DNA of 64,000 bases from Gonocerus acuteangulatus. Lineage: Eukaryota; Arthropoda; Insecta; Hemiptera; Coreidae. Shown one piece after another: positions 32,733 to 44,715 of the stretch. Both the position numbers and the translations under genes were made by a program. Positions within the stretch are counted from its first letter, which is position 1. Each line of letters begins with the position of its first letter. The notes under the pieces were generated by a model. That model did not search any database. It was given only the letters and a program-made list of their open reading frames with translations, and had not been told where the DNA came from. Where the stretch lies: the NCBI GenBank assembly GCA_946811695.1, contig OX328124.1:84987293-85051292 (forward strand), given 5' to 3'.

Positions 32733-33710
32733 TTACAGTTTATTATAATTTACTCACTTTTTGATTTATTTTATTATATATATTTGTAAATAATTTATTT
32801 GTTATTGCTATTTTGATTGGGGTATATCAATATTCTTCCATTAATTAATGTATAGTATTTCCTGGATCTAGTATAAATTTATCACAATAATTTCTTTTTA
32901 AATGCCCGTGCCTTTCGTACTAATAAAGACTTTCGTACTTTATGACCATTACCATGTCATTCTGAGTTTGCGATTTTGGAAATTATTATTAAAGAGATAA
33001 CTGAAAACAAAGTATTAATTAACAAATTAAGGTTTCATAAGGGGGATTTCATTAGGAATCCATAAGAGCATTACCTAACATTTAAAGTAAATAATTAAAT
33101 GTTTTTGAATCCTTTAATATTGGCTTACCTCATGGAGTAAAAAAGTGGGAAAATGAGTAAAAAAGTGGCGAATAAACGGTAAAAGAGTAAATACTGTTTT
33201 GTTTGAGCTGAATATTCCCATGGTAGGGAATTACTTTTTTCCAAATAAAACGCCTCCGTCTGGGTTTACACTCCTACAGTCTGTTTGCTGATTAAAATTG
33301 TTATTCCTCCAGGCAATGTCTCTTACACACCACATCCTATTCGGCTTTACTGCTTTATGAAGGCGTAATGAACTTTGGATTTTATAATTAACCTCAAGTC
33401 CTCCATTCCCTTTCATAATATTATTTATTTATTGATTAATCATTAACCTACTCATATTTAGCAAATAACCGAAATAGGCGGAAGATAAAAAAAGAAAGAC
33501 CACCAAATAGGCTCACAAACGTTATTTCCCATTACATGTTACGAGCAGCTTTGGTACCACATCAGGGAACAAATCCAATATGGTGAAAAGAGGTCTGCTG
33601 GTCGATAATCGATATGTCAAATGTTTCGTTTCTTCTTCGTGGGCTTGATTCCCACTATTGGGTGGTGGCTTTTCTTTAGATGAAGGAAAAGACATCAGCC
33701 CTATCCTGAC
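32733..33710. other. Unassigned AT-rich sequence
   Basis: There is a short direct repeat GAGTAAAAAAGTGG at 33136 and 33156. No gene was seen. Confidence 0.4.
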
Positions 33711-33711
33711 A

Positions 33712-33776
33712 TTAACCCGGCAGAGGTCGCGTCTTTCTGACTAACAGGAGCGGTCGCGTCGGGTCTCACAGACCCA
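33712..33776 (+). mobile_element. Solo piggyBac-like end
   Basis: TTAACCCGGCAGAGGTCGCG is followed by GCGGTCGCGTCGGGTCTCAC and AGACCC. TTAA plus CCC and an internal GGGTCT..AGACCC palindrome are common at piggyBac-like ends. No partner end (CCGGGTTAA) was found downstream, so this is a fragment. Confidence 0.4.
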
Positions 33777-34160
33777 AATGAATTTATATTGTTGTTATCA
33801 TTTATTATTATTAAATGTACGTAGGATTAAGAAAGATATTAATTAGGAAACATCGATATTTAAATAATCCTATTTGGTATAAAAAAATAATTTTGTTTTA
33901 CATAATTTTTGTTTGCAAAAAGAAATTTTACGAATAATATAATTATAAACATTGTAGTAATAGGAAACATCTTTATTGTTCAAAATGTTTAAGAAACAAA
34001 TAATTACTCTTTATATGAATAGTCTAATTTTTTAACTAAAACATTAATTTTTATAAACATTTTGATCATCAATAGACTCGTGATCTAAACTATTTTCTAT
34101 ATAATAATCATAACATGCCTTTCAACAAGTCCAGTTTTCTCTGATTGTAGACTTTTTTTC

Positions 34161-34254
34161 AACGTTTCATTCACATTTTATATAATATATAAAATGTGAA
34201 TGAAGCGTTAAAGCAAATTTAATGCTGATATTATCAGCATTAAATTTGCTTTAA
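34161..34254. repeat. Two abutting palindromes with one-base centres
   Basis: 34161-34209 has 24-bp arms with one mismatch, centred on 34185 (arm AACGTTTCATTCACATTTTA..). 34208-34254 has 23-bp perfect arms centred on 34231 (arm TTAAAGCAAATTTAATGCTG..). The arrangement matches the pair at 32673-32732 but with unrelated sequence. Confidence 0.9.
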
Positions 34255-34903
34255 GGCTAATGCGCATTCAATTCACATGTATATAATTGAAACAACAATG
34301 AACTAATAAACGCTTCTGGTTAGCAATAACTTTTAAAAACCTCTACTCTAAATAAAAAAAAAAAGAAAAAAAAAAAAAGCTAATTCTTACAAAAGTTGTA
34401 GATTTTAATCGTATTTCCAACGGTATATTCAGTGCTAAGATTATCTATCAATTTCATAATGTAATTGAAGTGAACGAACATCAAAACAATAAAAGTAATA
34501 TTATGTTTTTTTCGTGATATTACCAGAAATATAAGAAAATTATTCTTCATGACTTGGTATTTAAAAATTATAGTATCTCTTACATAAAAGTTGAGTAACA
34601 AAAAAAAATATATTAAAAATGTTAAACATTCTTCCAACTGGCCTACTTTCGGAACACACTGACGACACCTGGTCACACCGCTGATGTAGTCCTTCTTGTG
34701 TTGTCATCATGGTTAGCTGTCATTTCCACAAAATGAACACTATGCTGGAAATTAGATTGGGAGGTTTGGACCTCTGCTTTGGCCGACCGAAAGCCCTGAT
34801 CTGGCGTGGGGTAAGTGTAAAGTACCCATTTAGGACATTAACCACCTGATCGCAAGTATTCGCGAACCATTTGTTGAAATGAAAGATTACCATGGTGAGA
34901 TTC
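34255..34903. other. Unassigned AT-rich sequence
   Basis: An A-rich run lies at 34350-34378. The ORF at 34380-34676 (-) has no motif. Confidence 0.4.
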
Positions 34904-35130
34904 TGGGGCGTATATGAGACATAATTTGGGGGGGGGCTGTGAGCACCGGGGGATTTACGAGGTCTGGAATAGTACCAACCTAGAACTTGGAATAGTTAGC
35001 CAACTAAAACGCTATTACAACCAAAATAATATATTTTTTTTTCTGAACTATGTAAGTGATCTTATTTCATTTATTTTTGAAGTTTTTATGACACATTTTT
35101 ACCGATTAAATCAAAATTTCAGGAGGGGGG
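34904..35130 (+). mobile_element. hAT-like MITE, third copy
   Basis: GGGGCGTATATGAGACA at the left is the terminal motif of the 60028-60283 element. It continues with a G-run, CTAGAACTTGGAATAGTTAG, CCAACTAAAACGCTATTACA, GTGATCTTATTTCATTTATT, and AATTTCAGGAGGGGGG at the right. The right terminal inverted repeat is missing. Confidence 0.7.
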
Positions 35131-35393
35131 TGGCATTTAAGAAGCTAAGAAATAATAAAAGAATATATGTAGTACAAATGAATCTCGTGTCACCGATAAT
35201 GACCATAGAATGGTTGAGCGGTGAATAAGATAAATCCAGCCGAGGTAGGTCCAAAGCCTAAGCCCAATCCAACAACAATGTTGCCAGCACTAATACCATT
35301 ATCTTCAACACTATTGTCAGCTCCCCTCAACATTGTTCAGTGCAATATATGCTCCTAATACACAATCTATAATACATTACGGGATTTAGAAAT

Positions 35394-35510
35394 TCAGTCA
35401 ACTCTCGATGTGTTGAACTTAGATAAGTCATTAAACGTAAATTTAGCCCCAAAATGTCCATTTCTGGCCAAAATTGTGGGCAATTATGTAATTAAGTCGA
35501 ACAGAAAATA
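35394..35510 (+). mobile_element. Possible pogo/Tigger-type terminal fragment
   Basis: CAGTCAACTCTCGATGTGTTG, then AACTTAGATAAGTC and later TTAAGTCGAACAG, resembles the 'CAGT.RACTCTCG.TATAACGAA.TTCGATAAGTC' ends of pogo/Tigger elements. No partner end was found. The ORF at 35614-35832 lies just downstream and could be internal sequence, but it shows no transposase motif. Confidence 0.35.
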
Positions 35511-35613
35511 GGCGCCTTGTGAGGGGACTTCCACCACTATGAGTCTAACATTTTGTAATCTCCTCTCTAACTCCAAATGACTACTTTGCCGCTACTTAAA
35601 TCACTTTTACTGA

Positions 35614-35832
35614 TTGGGGAAACTACAAGGCTGTATCTGCAATCGTAGACTCCATGGAGTGGAAGTTGGCTGTGATGTTCCTCTTGGTGATTTCCCTTCT
35701 GATAAAAGTATTTTAGACGGAGTGCAGCCAGTAGTGGACAAAATTGAATTCGAAAGTCATAGTGAGCCTAAGATAGTGTTGACAAAGTCTCCTACAATTA
35801 GACACTGTGGTCGTAATTGGAAACCTCTGTAA
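35614..35832 (+). other. Unrecognised 72-codon open frame
   Basis: It is Cys-poor after the first 20 residues, with VGCDVPLGDFPSDKSI and TIRHCGRNWKPL. Its composition is protein-like compared with the AT-rich frames around it. There is no splice signal I would trust and no family resemblance. It may be a piece of a transposon protein next to the Tigger-like end. Confidence 0.25.
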
Positions 35833-38249
35833 AGTCGATCGTCACAGCTTTACTCGTCTAAATAATATTTCATAAGTAATAATGCTAAAATGGGAAACTA
35901 ATGTTCAAAAAAAGATTAGTTACTGTACACCTCACAGTTACTGAACAGTGAGGTATAAATACTCAGGAAGAGTTCAACTAGCCTGTCATAACTAGGCAAC
36001 CAAATACTTTCATCAAAATTGAGCCAGACATACCGAGGTCTAGTCAAATATCCAGTTAGTTATTGGTTGGGGAGGACCTCGCTCCAAGGGCGTATATGGA
36101 GCAGATGGGCCATAGCTTATACTAAAAAAATGGTGTCACTAGGAAGATCTTTCCAGCTGAGACTCACTCATCCTTACTTATTTGCAGTAGCAGGCACGGA
36201 GTATGGCCTTTCTTTCTTGTGCTCCTTCATATCCTCTCGGCCACCTTCTCATAGCACGAGATACGACTCTGCAGTTTTTTTTATATACTCACCGATGAGT
36301 TCTACCAGACCATATATTGAATCATATGATACAAAATTATGATCGCTCGCACGTTTCTTATTTCCTCATCAATGTGAAGAATATTTCTTTCGATTATTTC
36401 CCTTGAGTGTCATATCCTGTTTCGAGGATTCTGCTAGTATTTCTGTGCGCGAAAATTATTTTTCATGAACTCTACAATATATTTTTATTTAAGAGCAATA
36501 TTTGCTAAACCTTCAATGGTTGTTCTTCACTCCCTAACATGATCAATCTTTATTTGTCTTCTACAGTAGATGCCATGAGAAAATATTTCCCTCGCCAAAA
36601 ATAAGTGTGAAAAATTCAGCTAGTTAAGGGAAAATTCCGAAGCCCTGGAAGAGTAAACTGCTCTCCACTTATTCAGCATTTTCCTCTCCTTTTGTTTTTA
36701 TACCCCTTATGTATAAAGAAGGATAATGAAGGTAGGGTGTGAAAATGGCTTTAAAGAAACAATTCTCTTTGCTCTCTTTTATTTATTCTATTTTTTCTTT
36801 TTCTCCCACCGTTTTCTTCCAGAATATTAATTTGAATAATGTACAAGCAATTCATTTCATAATGAACACTCTCCTAACGTTCAATTTTGGAATTAAGACG
36901 ATTTTATGCCATGAGTTCTTTCTGCATCAAGGAAAGCTCATTACCATTTTATTATGAGCACGTTACTAGTAGTATATCGCTTTCAATGACGGAAAATATA
37001 CATTTAAATTGATACATAATGGAAAAGTAGATTTTAAGAATTTGTTTTTCGGCATGGAAAGTAAAATAGTGTTGACAAGGAGTTTGTACAGAACAAAATT
37101 CAGAATACATAATAAGATAATATCAATGCATTTTAAGTGTTTGTAAACCAATTTTAGAAGGAGCTGGTTAAGTACTTGACTTTACCTTCTTCGTAAATAG
37201 AATGATTTAAAATTTAACAAGAAAGATTATCTGTATAAGCTCGTCGTTAAAATACAGGATATTTTATAATATTTATCATCTCAACACGAGATTCTACGGA
37301 TTGACTGGAAACGGATTTCGAAGTAAACTGTTTACAAGACGAAGAGAAAAATAAAAAATAACGCCAGAATATGCATTTTTTGTTTCAATTGTGATTAAAG
37401 AGATCCTCAAAACGTTTTTTTTTTTTTTTTTGTTTTTTTTTTGTTTTGTTTGTTTGTTTTATGGCGTGTCAACCTTTTAGGTCGTTAAAACCATTTCTTT
37501 GAGAAGCGAATAATCTGTGATGGTTGTAATATCAAAGATTATTTGCGAACATAAATATTTCCATTAATAAGCAGTATAATATTACATGAGTATGATAAAG
37601 CCAATAATTATTTTTAAATGAATCTTGTCAGAGCCTTTCTCTTCAATGAGCAGCATATCATTCAATTTTGATGGTGATATTGATTTTTGTTATTTTCGGA
37701 CTGATTAAATTTTGCTGATTAATTCTGCCGCTTTCAAAAAGTCTTGCTCTTTGTTTGGGGCCATCGGCTAATATTTCATCAATAGAGTCTGATAGCTGAT
37801 GTTTTTCTTTTACATGCTCAGAACGTTTGTTGGCCACCTAGTAGGGACCTCAGAGATACTAAATAAATACAGGAGTCTTATCCTACTATTTATATTATAA
37901 ATTCTTTTTTCTTTTTTATAATGTATTTTTTCTTCCCAAACAAAAATACAATGGATCCAAACCATTACAGACTCAAATGATTAACATGGTGACTGTGCGG
38001 TGTCCTAAAGAATATATTATATAAACGCCTTGTTAGTGTCTGTGTATATTTTTAAGCACACTTTTCCTACTTTTTTGGGCATTATCTGTGTCGAATTATC
38101 TCTTTGTAGTAAATGTTGGTTTCATTTGTAATTATTTTTTGTTTTTGATTGATATGTTCAACTATATATTTAAGCCAGCAGATTATCGATTGAAAGGAAT
38201 TAACCGGGAGAGAATGATCGAACTGTTTAAATTCCTTTAAAAATATCCT
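35833..38249. other. Long unassigned AT-rich sequence
   Basis: I see no gene. T/G-rich run at 37417-37460 (TTTTGTTTGTTTG then ATGGCGTGTCAAC) may be the minus-strand tail of an unidentified SINE. The ORF at 36019-36342 is not recognisable. Confidence 0.4.
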
Positions 38250-38259
38250 AACCATTATT

Positions 38260-38430
38260 GGCGTATTGATTATTAAAATTTGGCAAACAATAATTGGGCG
38301 AAAATTAAAAGCGTGGGTAGAGTTTAATATATTTTACACCATTATGCCTTCTACATCATTTCAAATTAAGATGAATAATCACAAGATTCCGATCAAGAGA
38401 ATTCAAAAATATCCTGCCCAAATTCGCTAA
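38260..38430. repeat. Diverged repeat C, copy 1
   Basis: TTGGCGTATTGATT.., TTTCAAATTAAGATGAATAA, ATCAAGAGAATTCAAAAATA and CTGCCCAAATTCG match 40160-40330 in order (AACAGAATTCAAAAATATTC, CGCTCAAATTC). Identity is partial. It is a non-coding repeat of unknown class. Confidence 0.5.
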
Positions 38431-38649
38431 CAACACCTAATATATCAGGAGAAAAGAACGGATCACATATCCCAATCAAATCATTTACAATGACGAATAC
38501 GAAATAGTTGAACAAATCGTACGCCCCAAACATACATAATCATAAACACTATCTGCCCGGTAAATTTCCCAAGGAATGGCACGTTATTATAAATGCTTAT
38601 GTACACAATGTTATCTAAAAGTCAACGATTTCTTGCATTATTATCTTTC

Positions 38650-38905
38650 TTTTACTGTGTAGCAGCCGCACTTAACCTGACGCACTATAACCTTCCACAG
38701 CACTAACTGTCAAACTCGCCCACCAAGCTCGCGGAAAATCTATTATTTTCGAACCACGGCCTGCAACCCACTAATTAGTAAATTACTGATTGAGTACTTG
38801 CGCGGGTAATGAATCAGCTGTTGTGCAGTACCTCGTGTTTATCGAAAGCATTCCTTTGTGTTCCCCGAAATCAGTGCATTGTGGTGAATTGGACACGGAG
38901 ACTTT
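38650..38905. other. GC-richer island, possible promoter or old element
   Basis: It includes CAGCCGCACTTAACCTGACG, AAGCTCGCGGAAAATC, GAGTACTTGCGCGGGTAATG and TGTTCCCCGAAATCAGTGC. It stands out from AT-rich flanks. No ORF or family was recognised. It might be a 5' UTR or promoter, but nothing downstream supports a gene. Confidence 0.25.
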
Positions 38906-39289
38906 TAATTTGATTTTCATTTATTATTATCGTCAGATGCGTATTATTTATTTTATTTTTTAATAAAGAAGCATATTTTTATCATTTTATTTATTTATTA
39001 TCTGGCCTGTCACAACTGTTTGCGCCGAAATGTTACTTGAAGTATATTAAGTTGCAAGTAAAGGGGCAAGGATGGTGGATCTTAATGGGGTATTTTTTGC
39101 TGGTTCCTTCTTGGTGGTGGTGCTCAAAGAGGGGAGGATTAAGTTTCTTGCTTACGCTCTGCAACAGGTGGAGCTTTGTCTTCTGTTTGGATTGTTGTAC
39201 CCTATACCTGTGTAGTCTGAGTTCAGAGCATGTGTTTTCTAAATAGAGTATCATATTTCATTACAATTATAGGAGTAGGGATTCCTAAT

Positions 39290-39450
39290 GGAAATTATGA
39301 AAAAATACGCTTCGGCGCATTTCCTATTTCACACAATAATGAGGAAACCCGCTTAAGAATTTGACCTCATGAAGTCCTATCTGGAATTGCCGACTAAAAC
39401 ATTTCACGGTTCAGAACCCATAAATCATGAAGATGCCACAGTCATCTAGG
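39290..39450 (-). mobile_element. Family A 3' end, decayed copy
   Basis: On the minus strand: GGTTCTGAACCGTGAAATG, GTCGGCAATTCCAGATAGGA, CTTCATGAGGTCAAATTCTT, AAGCGGGTTTCCTCATTATT, GGAAATGCGCCGAAGCG. This follows the family A 3' order (GGTTCTGAAACG, GTCGGCACTTCCGGATTG, CTTATAAGCGGGGTTCCTCC, GGAACCGCGC) with many changes. Confidence 0.6.
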
Positions 39451-39509
39451 TAGAAAGATGTAGGTAACACGACACTCCGGTTGTTTCTCAGGTTCACATT
39501 TAGTCTCTC

Positions 39510-39922
39510 ACAGTTTTAAGTTAAAGTGAGTAGCCCTATCATCTATGAAAAATTCAATTTACTTTTTCGAGGGCGAATCCCAGGTGTGAAACTTCACTGC
39601 TATCATTTCGTTACGTATAAATCACTCCCAGCCCACCCCAATCCTCTTGGCAGATCCCTTTCTTCCAATGTTATTCCTGATAATCCTCCTCGCCACCATT
39701 GGCCACGAGACAACTTATTGCAAGAAATTGTGTAAATATTGTAAATAGTGTATATAGTTCAACCAATTTTACATCAAAATAAGATAAGAACATAACTGTC
39801 ATTGAGAGTAGCATTAATGTCTGCCTTCTCCCCTCATCTCATCCAGTGTGTTGCCATTGTTTGATGAAATTTACTTATTGTAAATATTTGTACAGATTGT
39901 AGATATCAATAAAGGAGAAAAA
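39510..39922 (+). other. Possible retrocopy or retroelement 3' end with poly(A)
   Basis: An open frame (PLGRSLSSNVIPDNPPRHHW, ..NLLQEIV) stops at 39733-39735. About 170 bases later AATAAA (39908-39913) precedes an A-run by a few bases, as in a processed transcript or LINE end. I cannot assign the protein. No TSD was found. Confidence 0.35.
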
Positions 39923-39973
39923 AAAAAATCAATTGCTTAATCCGGAATTCGTGATTTTTCTGTTCCATGGTCC

Positions 39974-40005
39974 TTATATATATGTATATATATATATATA
40001 TATAG
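39974..40005. repeat. (TA)n microsatellite
   Basis: Short TA run with one TATG interruption. Confidence 0.9.
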
Positions 40006-40149
40006 AGATTCTTCCAAGCGCAATAAGGAGGCGGTGATTTTTCTATAAAATGAACAACATTTTAGTAAAATAGAACGCGATATTTAAAGATCTAAAACAC
40101 AACAAGTCATTAAACAAAAGCCTTAGTAGAGAAAGGTACCCCTCAAATG

Positions 40150-40345
40150 CTTTAAGTGTCACCCTTATTGGCATATCAATTCATTTGCGTTGACAAACAA
40201 TGTTGGAGTAAAGCATAATACGTAGATTTTATTATATTTTTCAGCTTTTCACTTTTATTTCATTTGAAATTATTCAACAGATTACTATCAACAGAATTCA
40301 AAAATATTCCGCTCAAATTCATATCTCAAAGCATGTGGTTTTTCA
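40150..40345. repeat. Diverged repeat C, copy 2
   Basis: It matches 38260-38430 in order: GGCATATCAATT, GACAAACAATGTTGG, TTTTATTATATTTTTCAGC, ATCAACAGAATTCAAAAATA, CCGCTCAAATTC. Confidence 0.5.
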
Positions 40346-40909
40346 GGCAATAGCTCATGCATTAATACAATTCGTTGGAAGTAGAAGGTGATACTTTTTG
40401 AAACCTAAATAATAAGTCCGATAGACTACCACTGTTAGAGAATATTGTAGATGAAGCATGGAATTTTTCGGTTCATTGTAAATGACATATAAATCTTATA
40501 TTCTTAACATTTGAAAACTCGGTTCATAGGTAGTCATGCTATTACAAGCTCAAATAATGGTCCCTTTCTGAAGTACTATTGAAGTGTCATAGTCAGACCA
40601 TGAAATAAGGAATGGAAAGGGAATAAAACTTGGTCCGAGGAAAAGCTCGATTGGGCAAATTGATCCTTACTTTTATTTAATTTTTATAATGAGCTCCCCC
40701 TAACTAGGAAACTTCGGACTTTCAAACTGAAGGTGCCTATTATACGGGAAAGTCCACGTGGCACAAGACGGAAAGCTAAAGGTTCTAACTCAACTTCTGA
40801 TGATGGCTTAGGTTGTAGATTTTTTTTAATTTTATTGAATAGCTCAATTTAGGCAGAAAATCTACTTCTAACTTTTAAAGTATGAAAGAAAAGTTACGAG
40901 GAAAAACCT

Positions 40910-40940
<31 letters not shown>

Positions 40941-41054
40941 ATTTAATATTTTCTGTTTCAATAAATTATGCATGATTATAAGCGATTAACTGCCAGGGCA
41001 TAGATATGGCGATACATTACAAAGCTTAAAACTTTCTTATTGTTTCAAAGATAA
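40346..41054. other. Unassigned sequence
   Basis: There is a T-run at 40914-40940. No gene was seen. Confidence 0.4.
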
Positions 41055-41064
41055 TATTAAAGGC

Positions 41065-41336
<272 letters not shown>

Positions 41337-41339
41337 GGC

Positions 41340-41819
41340 GTAAAGAGCAAAAGCCATTATAGTGACAAAGGACTAAATATACTTTTGACGATTACATTCT
41401 TCAACCTGCTTACGATACGAGGCAAGTACAAAAAAAGAATGTTGAATATAATTCTTTCTCAAGAGCATATGAGTATTTTAAATAGTGAATTATTTAAATC
41501 CAAGTGGATCTTGGAACCCTTTATTTTCTTTGTAGACAGTTTTATTTGTGAACAAGTCCGGCGGAAAGATTTAGACATAATATCAGAACGACTCAAGGGA
41601 GCGAGCCTAGTTTTATAACTGTTATTAACTTCTTCAAGATAAGAACTTTCAATTAATTTTATTGTCCGCCTTCATTCCAAACTTTGAGTTTCTCAACACT
41701 CTTGAAGATAACAAATATTAAGTGACATGATAAATTGGCGACATATTAATACCTCTTCAACGCATAAAAACGTAATCTATCTTCGTCGTAACAAAATTTC
41801 CTAAAGGATAAAAATGCTC
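41340..41819. other. Unassigned sequence
   Basis: No supported gene. The 77-codon frame at 41385-41618 has no motif I recognise. Confidence 0.4.
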
Positions 41820-41918
41820 GTTTTAGCACTTCCCGAAGAAATTAAACTTATGAGGTTACATTAATTCCTTCAAATCCTTATCAATTTTACCTACTAAGTT
41901 CCGAAACTAGCCCCCGTT

Positions 41919-41975
<57 letters not shown>

Positions 41976-42130
41976 TGTTTTTGCGCGCTTCCTTCCTTAC
42001 TCCATAGTGAAGAAACGCCCTTATTAGGTTGAGATCATGATGAAATCTGGAAGTGCCGATTAGATAATTTCACGTTTGCCGATTAGAGAAATCCCATGGA
42101 TCAAGAATTTTAAGGAGGTTTGAAATAAAG
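41820..42130 (-). mobile_element. Family A 3' ends, decayed, with (TA)n(TG)n
   Basis: On the minus strand from 42120: CCATGGGATTTCTCTAATCG, TAATCGGCACTTCCAGATTTC, ATCATGATCTCAACCTAATA, GGGCGTTTCTTCACTATGG, GGAAGGAAGCGCGC, then CA/TA repeats (41924-41977). A second piece at 41820-41865 (TTTTAGCACTTCCCGAAG, AACTTATGAGGTTAC) looks like another terminus. Confidence 0.5.
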
Positions 42131-42383
42131 ATTATACTTTTTAATGACCTCAACGATTAACTATCTTCATTTCATTATAAACTAAACGTTGTACTATTAT
42201 ATTATTGAACTTAATTAACCCTTTAATGGAAAAACTTTGGTTTTCTGAAATTTCTATATTGCCTGATTTATTACAGTAGGAGGCCTATTTAAATAAATAT
42301 GACAATTTGAACCGTAAAAATAAATGTACTTCCGGTTTTCATGGTATACCTTTATAGCGGCGAATATTCATAGAGGGGAATGC

Positions 42384-42432
42384 AGAAATAGGCAACCCGC
42401 AACACATGTAGTTGTGTTGCGGATTGCCTACT
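42384..42432. repeat. Imperfect palindrome
   Basis: TAGGCAACCCGCAACACA pairs with TGTTGCGGATTGCCTA across a 6-base loop with one mismatch. A further TTGCGGGTTGG at 42448 could pair with the same left arm as an alternative. Confidence 0.75.
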
Positions 42433-43279
42433 CTACATTATTATATATTGCGGGTTGGACTTGGCCGGGTAACGCTGGCGCTAAATTAAAAATGTCCAAA
42501 CTAAAAGCCACTCAATCCGCGATAGGATTAAATGATATGTTTTATTATTTTCTATCTTGCAATTTTTTTAAAAATAAATTTATTGTACTAAATCAATTCT
42601 ACTCTGTACACTATTTCAATTAGTAAATATCCACTATGTAATGGTTTTGTAAATGATCGGAACAGGAGTTAGGGAAATTAATTTCCTATCAAATGACTAC
42701 AGACAGGATGCGATGCTTAAACTTAACTTGGCTTTGAGAGGGCAATGGTAAGCAGTTCGAAATTTAATAATCTCTCTCCAACTCTCTATTTCAAGATTAG
42801 ATCAAAGTGAAACCCATAAGTGAAACTCTCCTCCGTTATGAACTAGGTAAAATAATATCTTTAACGCTAGCAAGATACTCTTCAGCATAGTTCTCGGTTT
42901 GGGAAACTTAGTTTAAAGGGATAGAACTATGCGCTCCTCAAAATACGAAAACACTTTGAGCATCTTGTTCCATAAGCTTTTTGAATTTTTCTATACCTCT
43001 GTATTTTTTACAACCCTTGTAATTTTGGCGAATCTATAAATATTTTTTTTTTAATGTGCTCTACCGCCCAGAAAGTTTTTAGTTCATTTAAATATAAATT
43101 AAACAAAGATTCTTTCCATAAATTGCATAAAATTAACGTTTCATGATATTTTAAAGATACATTTATCGAATATAAAAAATACATTGAACATAGTTCTGAC
43201 TGCCCAACACTTCTTTTATCATGTGTTGAACAATTTTATTTAATTTTACGTAAATTTCATCTATTAAACACTAAGACGA
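42433..43279. other. Unassigned AT-rich sequence
   Basis: No gene was seen. Confidence 0.4.
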
Positions 43280-43520
43280 TAAAAATTTGAGCGTGTTTCC
43301 CTCCATAGGCAGGGCTTATGTGAGGGTAAAGAAATCCCCAAGTATGGACTACAAAAGAAAAGTTAACGTTTCAGGACCCCTATATCAAGAAAATAACAGT
43401 ATTTATAATTTATACATTTACATGTGAGTGTGTGTGTGTGTTTGTCTGTCATCGCTCAAAATGAGACCGATTATAATGAAATTTGTTACAAAGATAATTT
43501 TTGTGATTTCAAAATCCAGC
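43280..43520 (-). mobile_element. Family A 3' part, strongly decayed
   Basis: The inverted order GTTTCCCTCCATAGGCAGGG, CTTATGTGAGGG, AACGTTTCAGGACCCC, a TG-run and GAGACCGATTATAATGAAAT corresponds to the family A hairpin, CTTATAAGCGGG, AACGCGAAATT..GGTTCT and the CAAATTTCATCAAAATCGG tail read from the other strand. Similarity is weak but collinear. Confidence 0.4.
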
Positions 43521-44637
43521 ACAATGCATCTACTAGACCATAATTTTTTGAGCGAAATTCCTGTGAAAAATCATGCGTTTTTGATTTACTATGCTTACAG
43601 GCGTTCGTTTAACAAGTAAATACCTGTGGGGAATGTAATGAATCCATTTCAAATATTATAACTATAGCCGTTTCGATAAAATAGGCGCAACTAGTTTTCT
43701 TGGCTATTTTATGAAAAGTCACTTTTCTTCCATATTTCCCTGGAGAAGATGATTACTTTTTTTCATAAAATAGTAACTATTTCTATTCCAAGATTTCCAA
43801 ATGTCTACTAGGGTTAAAACATTTTGAAAACGGACTAAAATGACCCAGTTTCTCTGTGAATCGGACTTTTTATTTTCGGTTGGTTTCTTTTCATTTTTTA
43901 TTCTTGCGAAAATATGACTACTTACACTTAACATATAAAGTGACTAGATATGATTTTTACATGGACTCATCTTAGAAACAAAATTAATGACCTATTTTTT
44001 TTTTTTAGGATCTTTTATTTATTTATGTAAATAAAATAAGGGTTTTTGTCTGTAAATTGGCTAACATTGACCCTTTCAATGAAATGTTTGCTTACCGCAA
44101 TAATACCTGTATTTGTATTCATTATATAATACAGACCATGTACTCAATTGAATCTGTGTATTTTCGGCTAATTCATTAGAGTACTTGAATCCATTAGTTA
44201 GAGCCTTGAGTATTGATAATGTTGTCAAACCGACTCACAGGTACATACATACACACACAGAAGCAGACATTACTATTCGTATCCTGTGAGTATTTAGTGG
44301 TGGGTAATATCACACCTATTGTGTTTCCATCCTGCATACTAATGCACGTGAAGATATTCCTCGAAATACGTGTTCCTCCCCCACTCCTTCCTGCTTACTG
44401 CGTACGTGAGTAGAATGTGTTGGACGTCGCATTTAGTATTACGTGTAGCCACTTAATCTGACAAATAAACGAATGATAACTACCGTAAATTATGGCAGGC
44501 GCAATTTAGTCCCATTCGTTGCAATATTTATTGCCTATACTATATCACTGGAATTTAATTTTAACTCAAAATTAATAAAACACTAGCAAAAAGTAGAATA
44601 AACAAAGAAAAATGTGAACCTTTTACAATAAAAAAAA
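43521..44637. other. Unassigned AT-rich sequence
   Basis: No gene was recognised. Small ORFs at 43719 (-) and 44213 (+) lack motifs. Confidence 0.4.
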
Positions 44638-44715
44638 AAGAAAAGAAAAAAAAAAAAAAAAAAAAAAAAAAATTAACTGACCAAGAGCCAATGAGAGCGC
44701 AGAGAACAATAAAAA
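44638..44715. repeat. A-run and fragment of the 17026-17909 MITE
   Basis: About 30 A at 44640-44672 are followed by AGCCAATGAGAGCGCAGAG, the inverse of CTGCGCTCTCATTGGTTCT inside the 17.0-17.9 kb element. Confidence 0.6.

Noticed and set aside
33620..33680. GGGCTTGATTCCCACTATTGGG as a Pol III B box
   Set aside because: It lacks the GGTTCRANNCC consensus, an A box and any SINE tail.
36019..36342. 107-codon + strand ORF
   Set aside because: It is Ser/Tyr/Arg-rich without a family motif. It is longer than most chance frames here but has no supporting context.
39526..39735. Intact host gene ending at 39735
   Set aside because: The frame has no credible start or splice acceptor and no recognised domain. 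The AATAAA plus A-run fits a retrocopy or retroelement end better.
42216..42235. TTAACCCTTTAATGG as a piggyBac end
   Set aside because: No inverted partner ending in AAAGGGTTAA was found within a plausible distance, so the match is too short alone.
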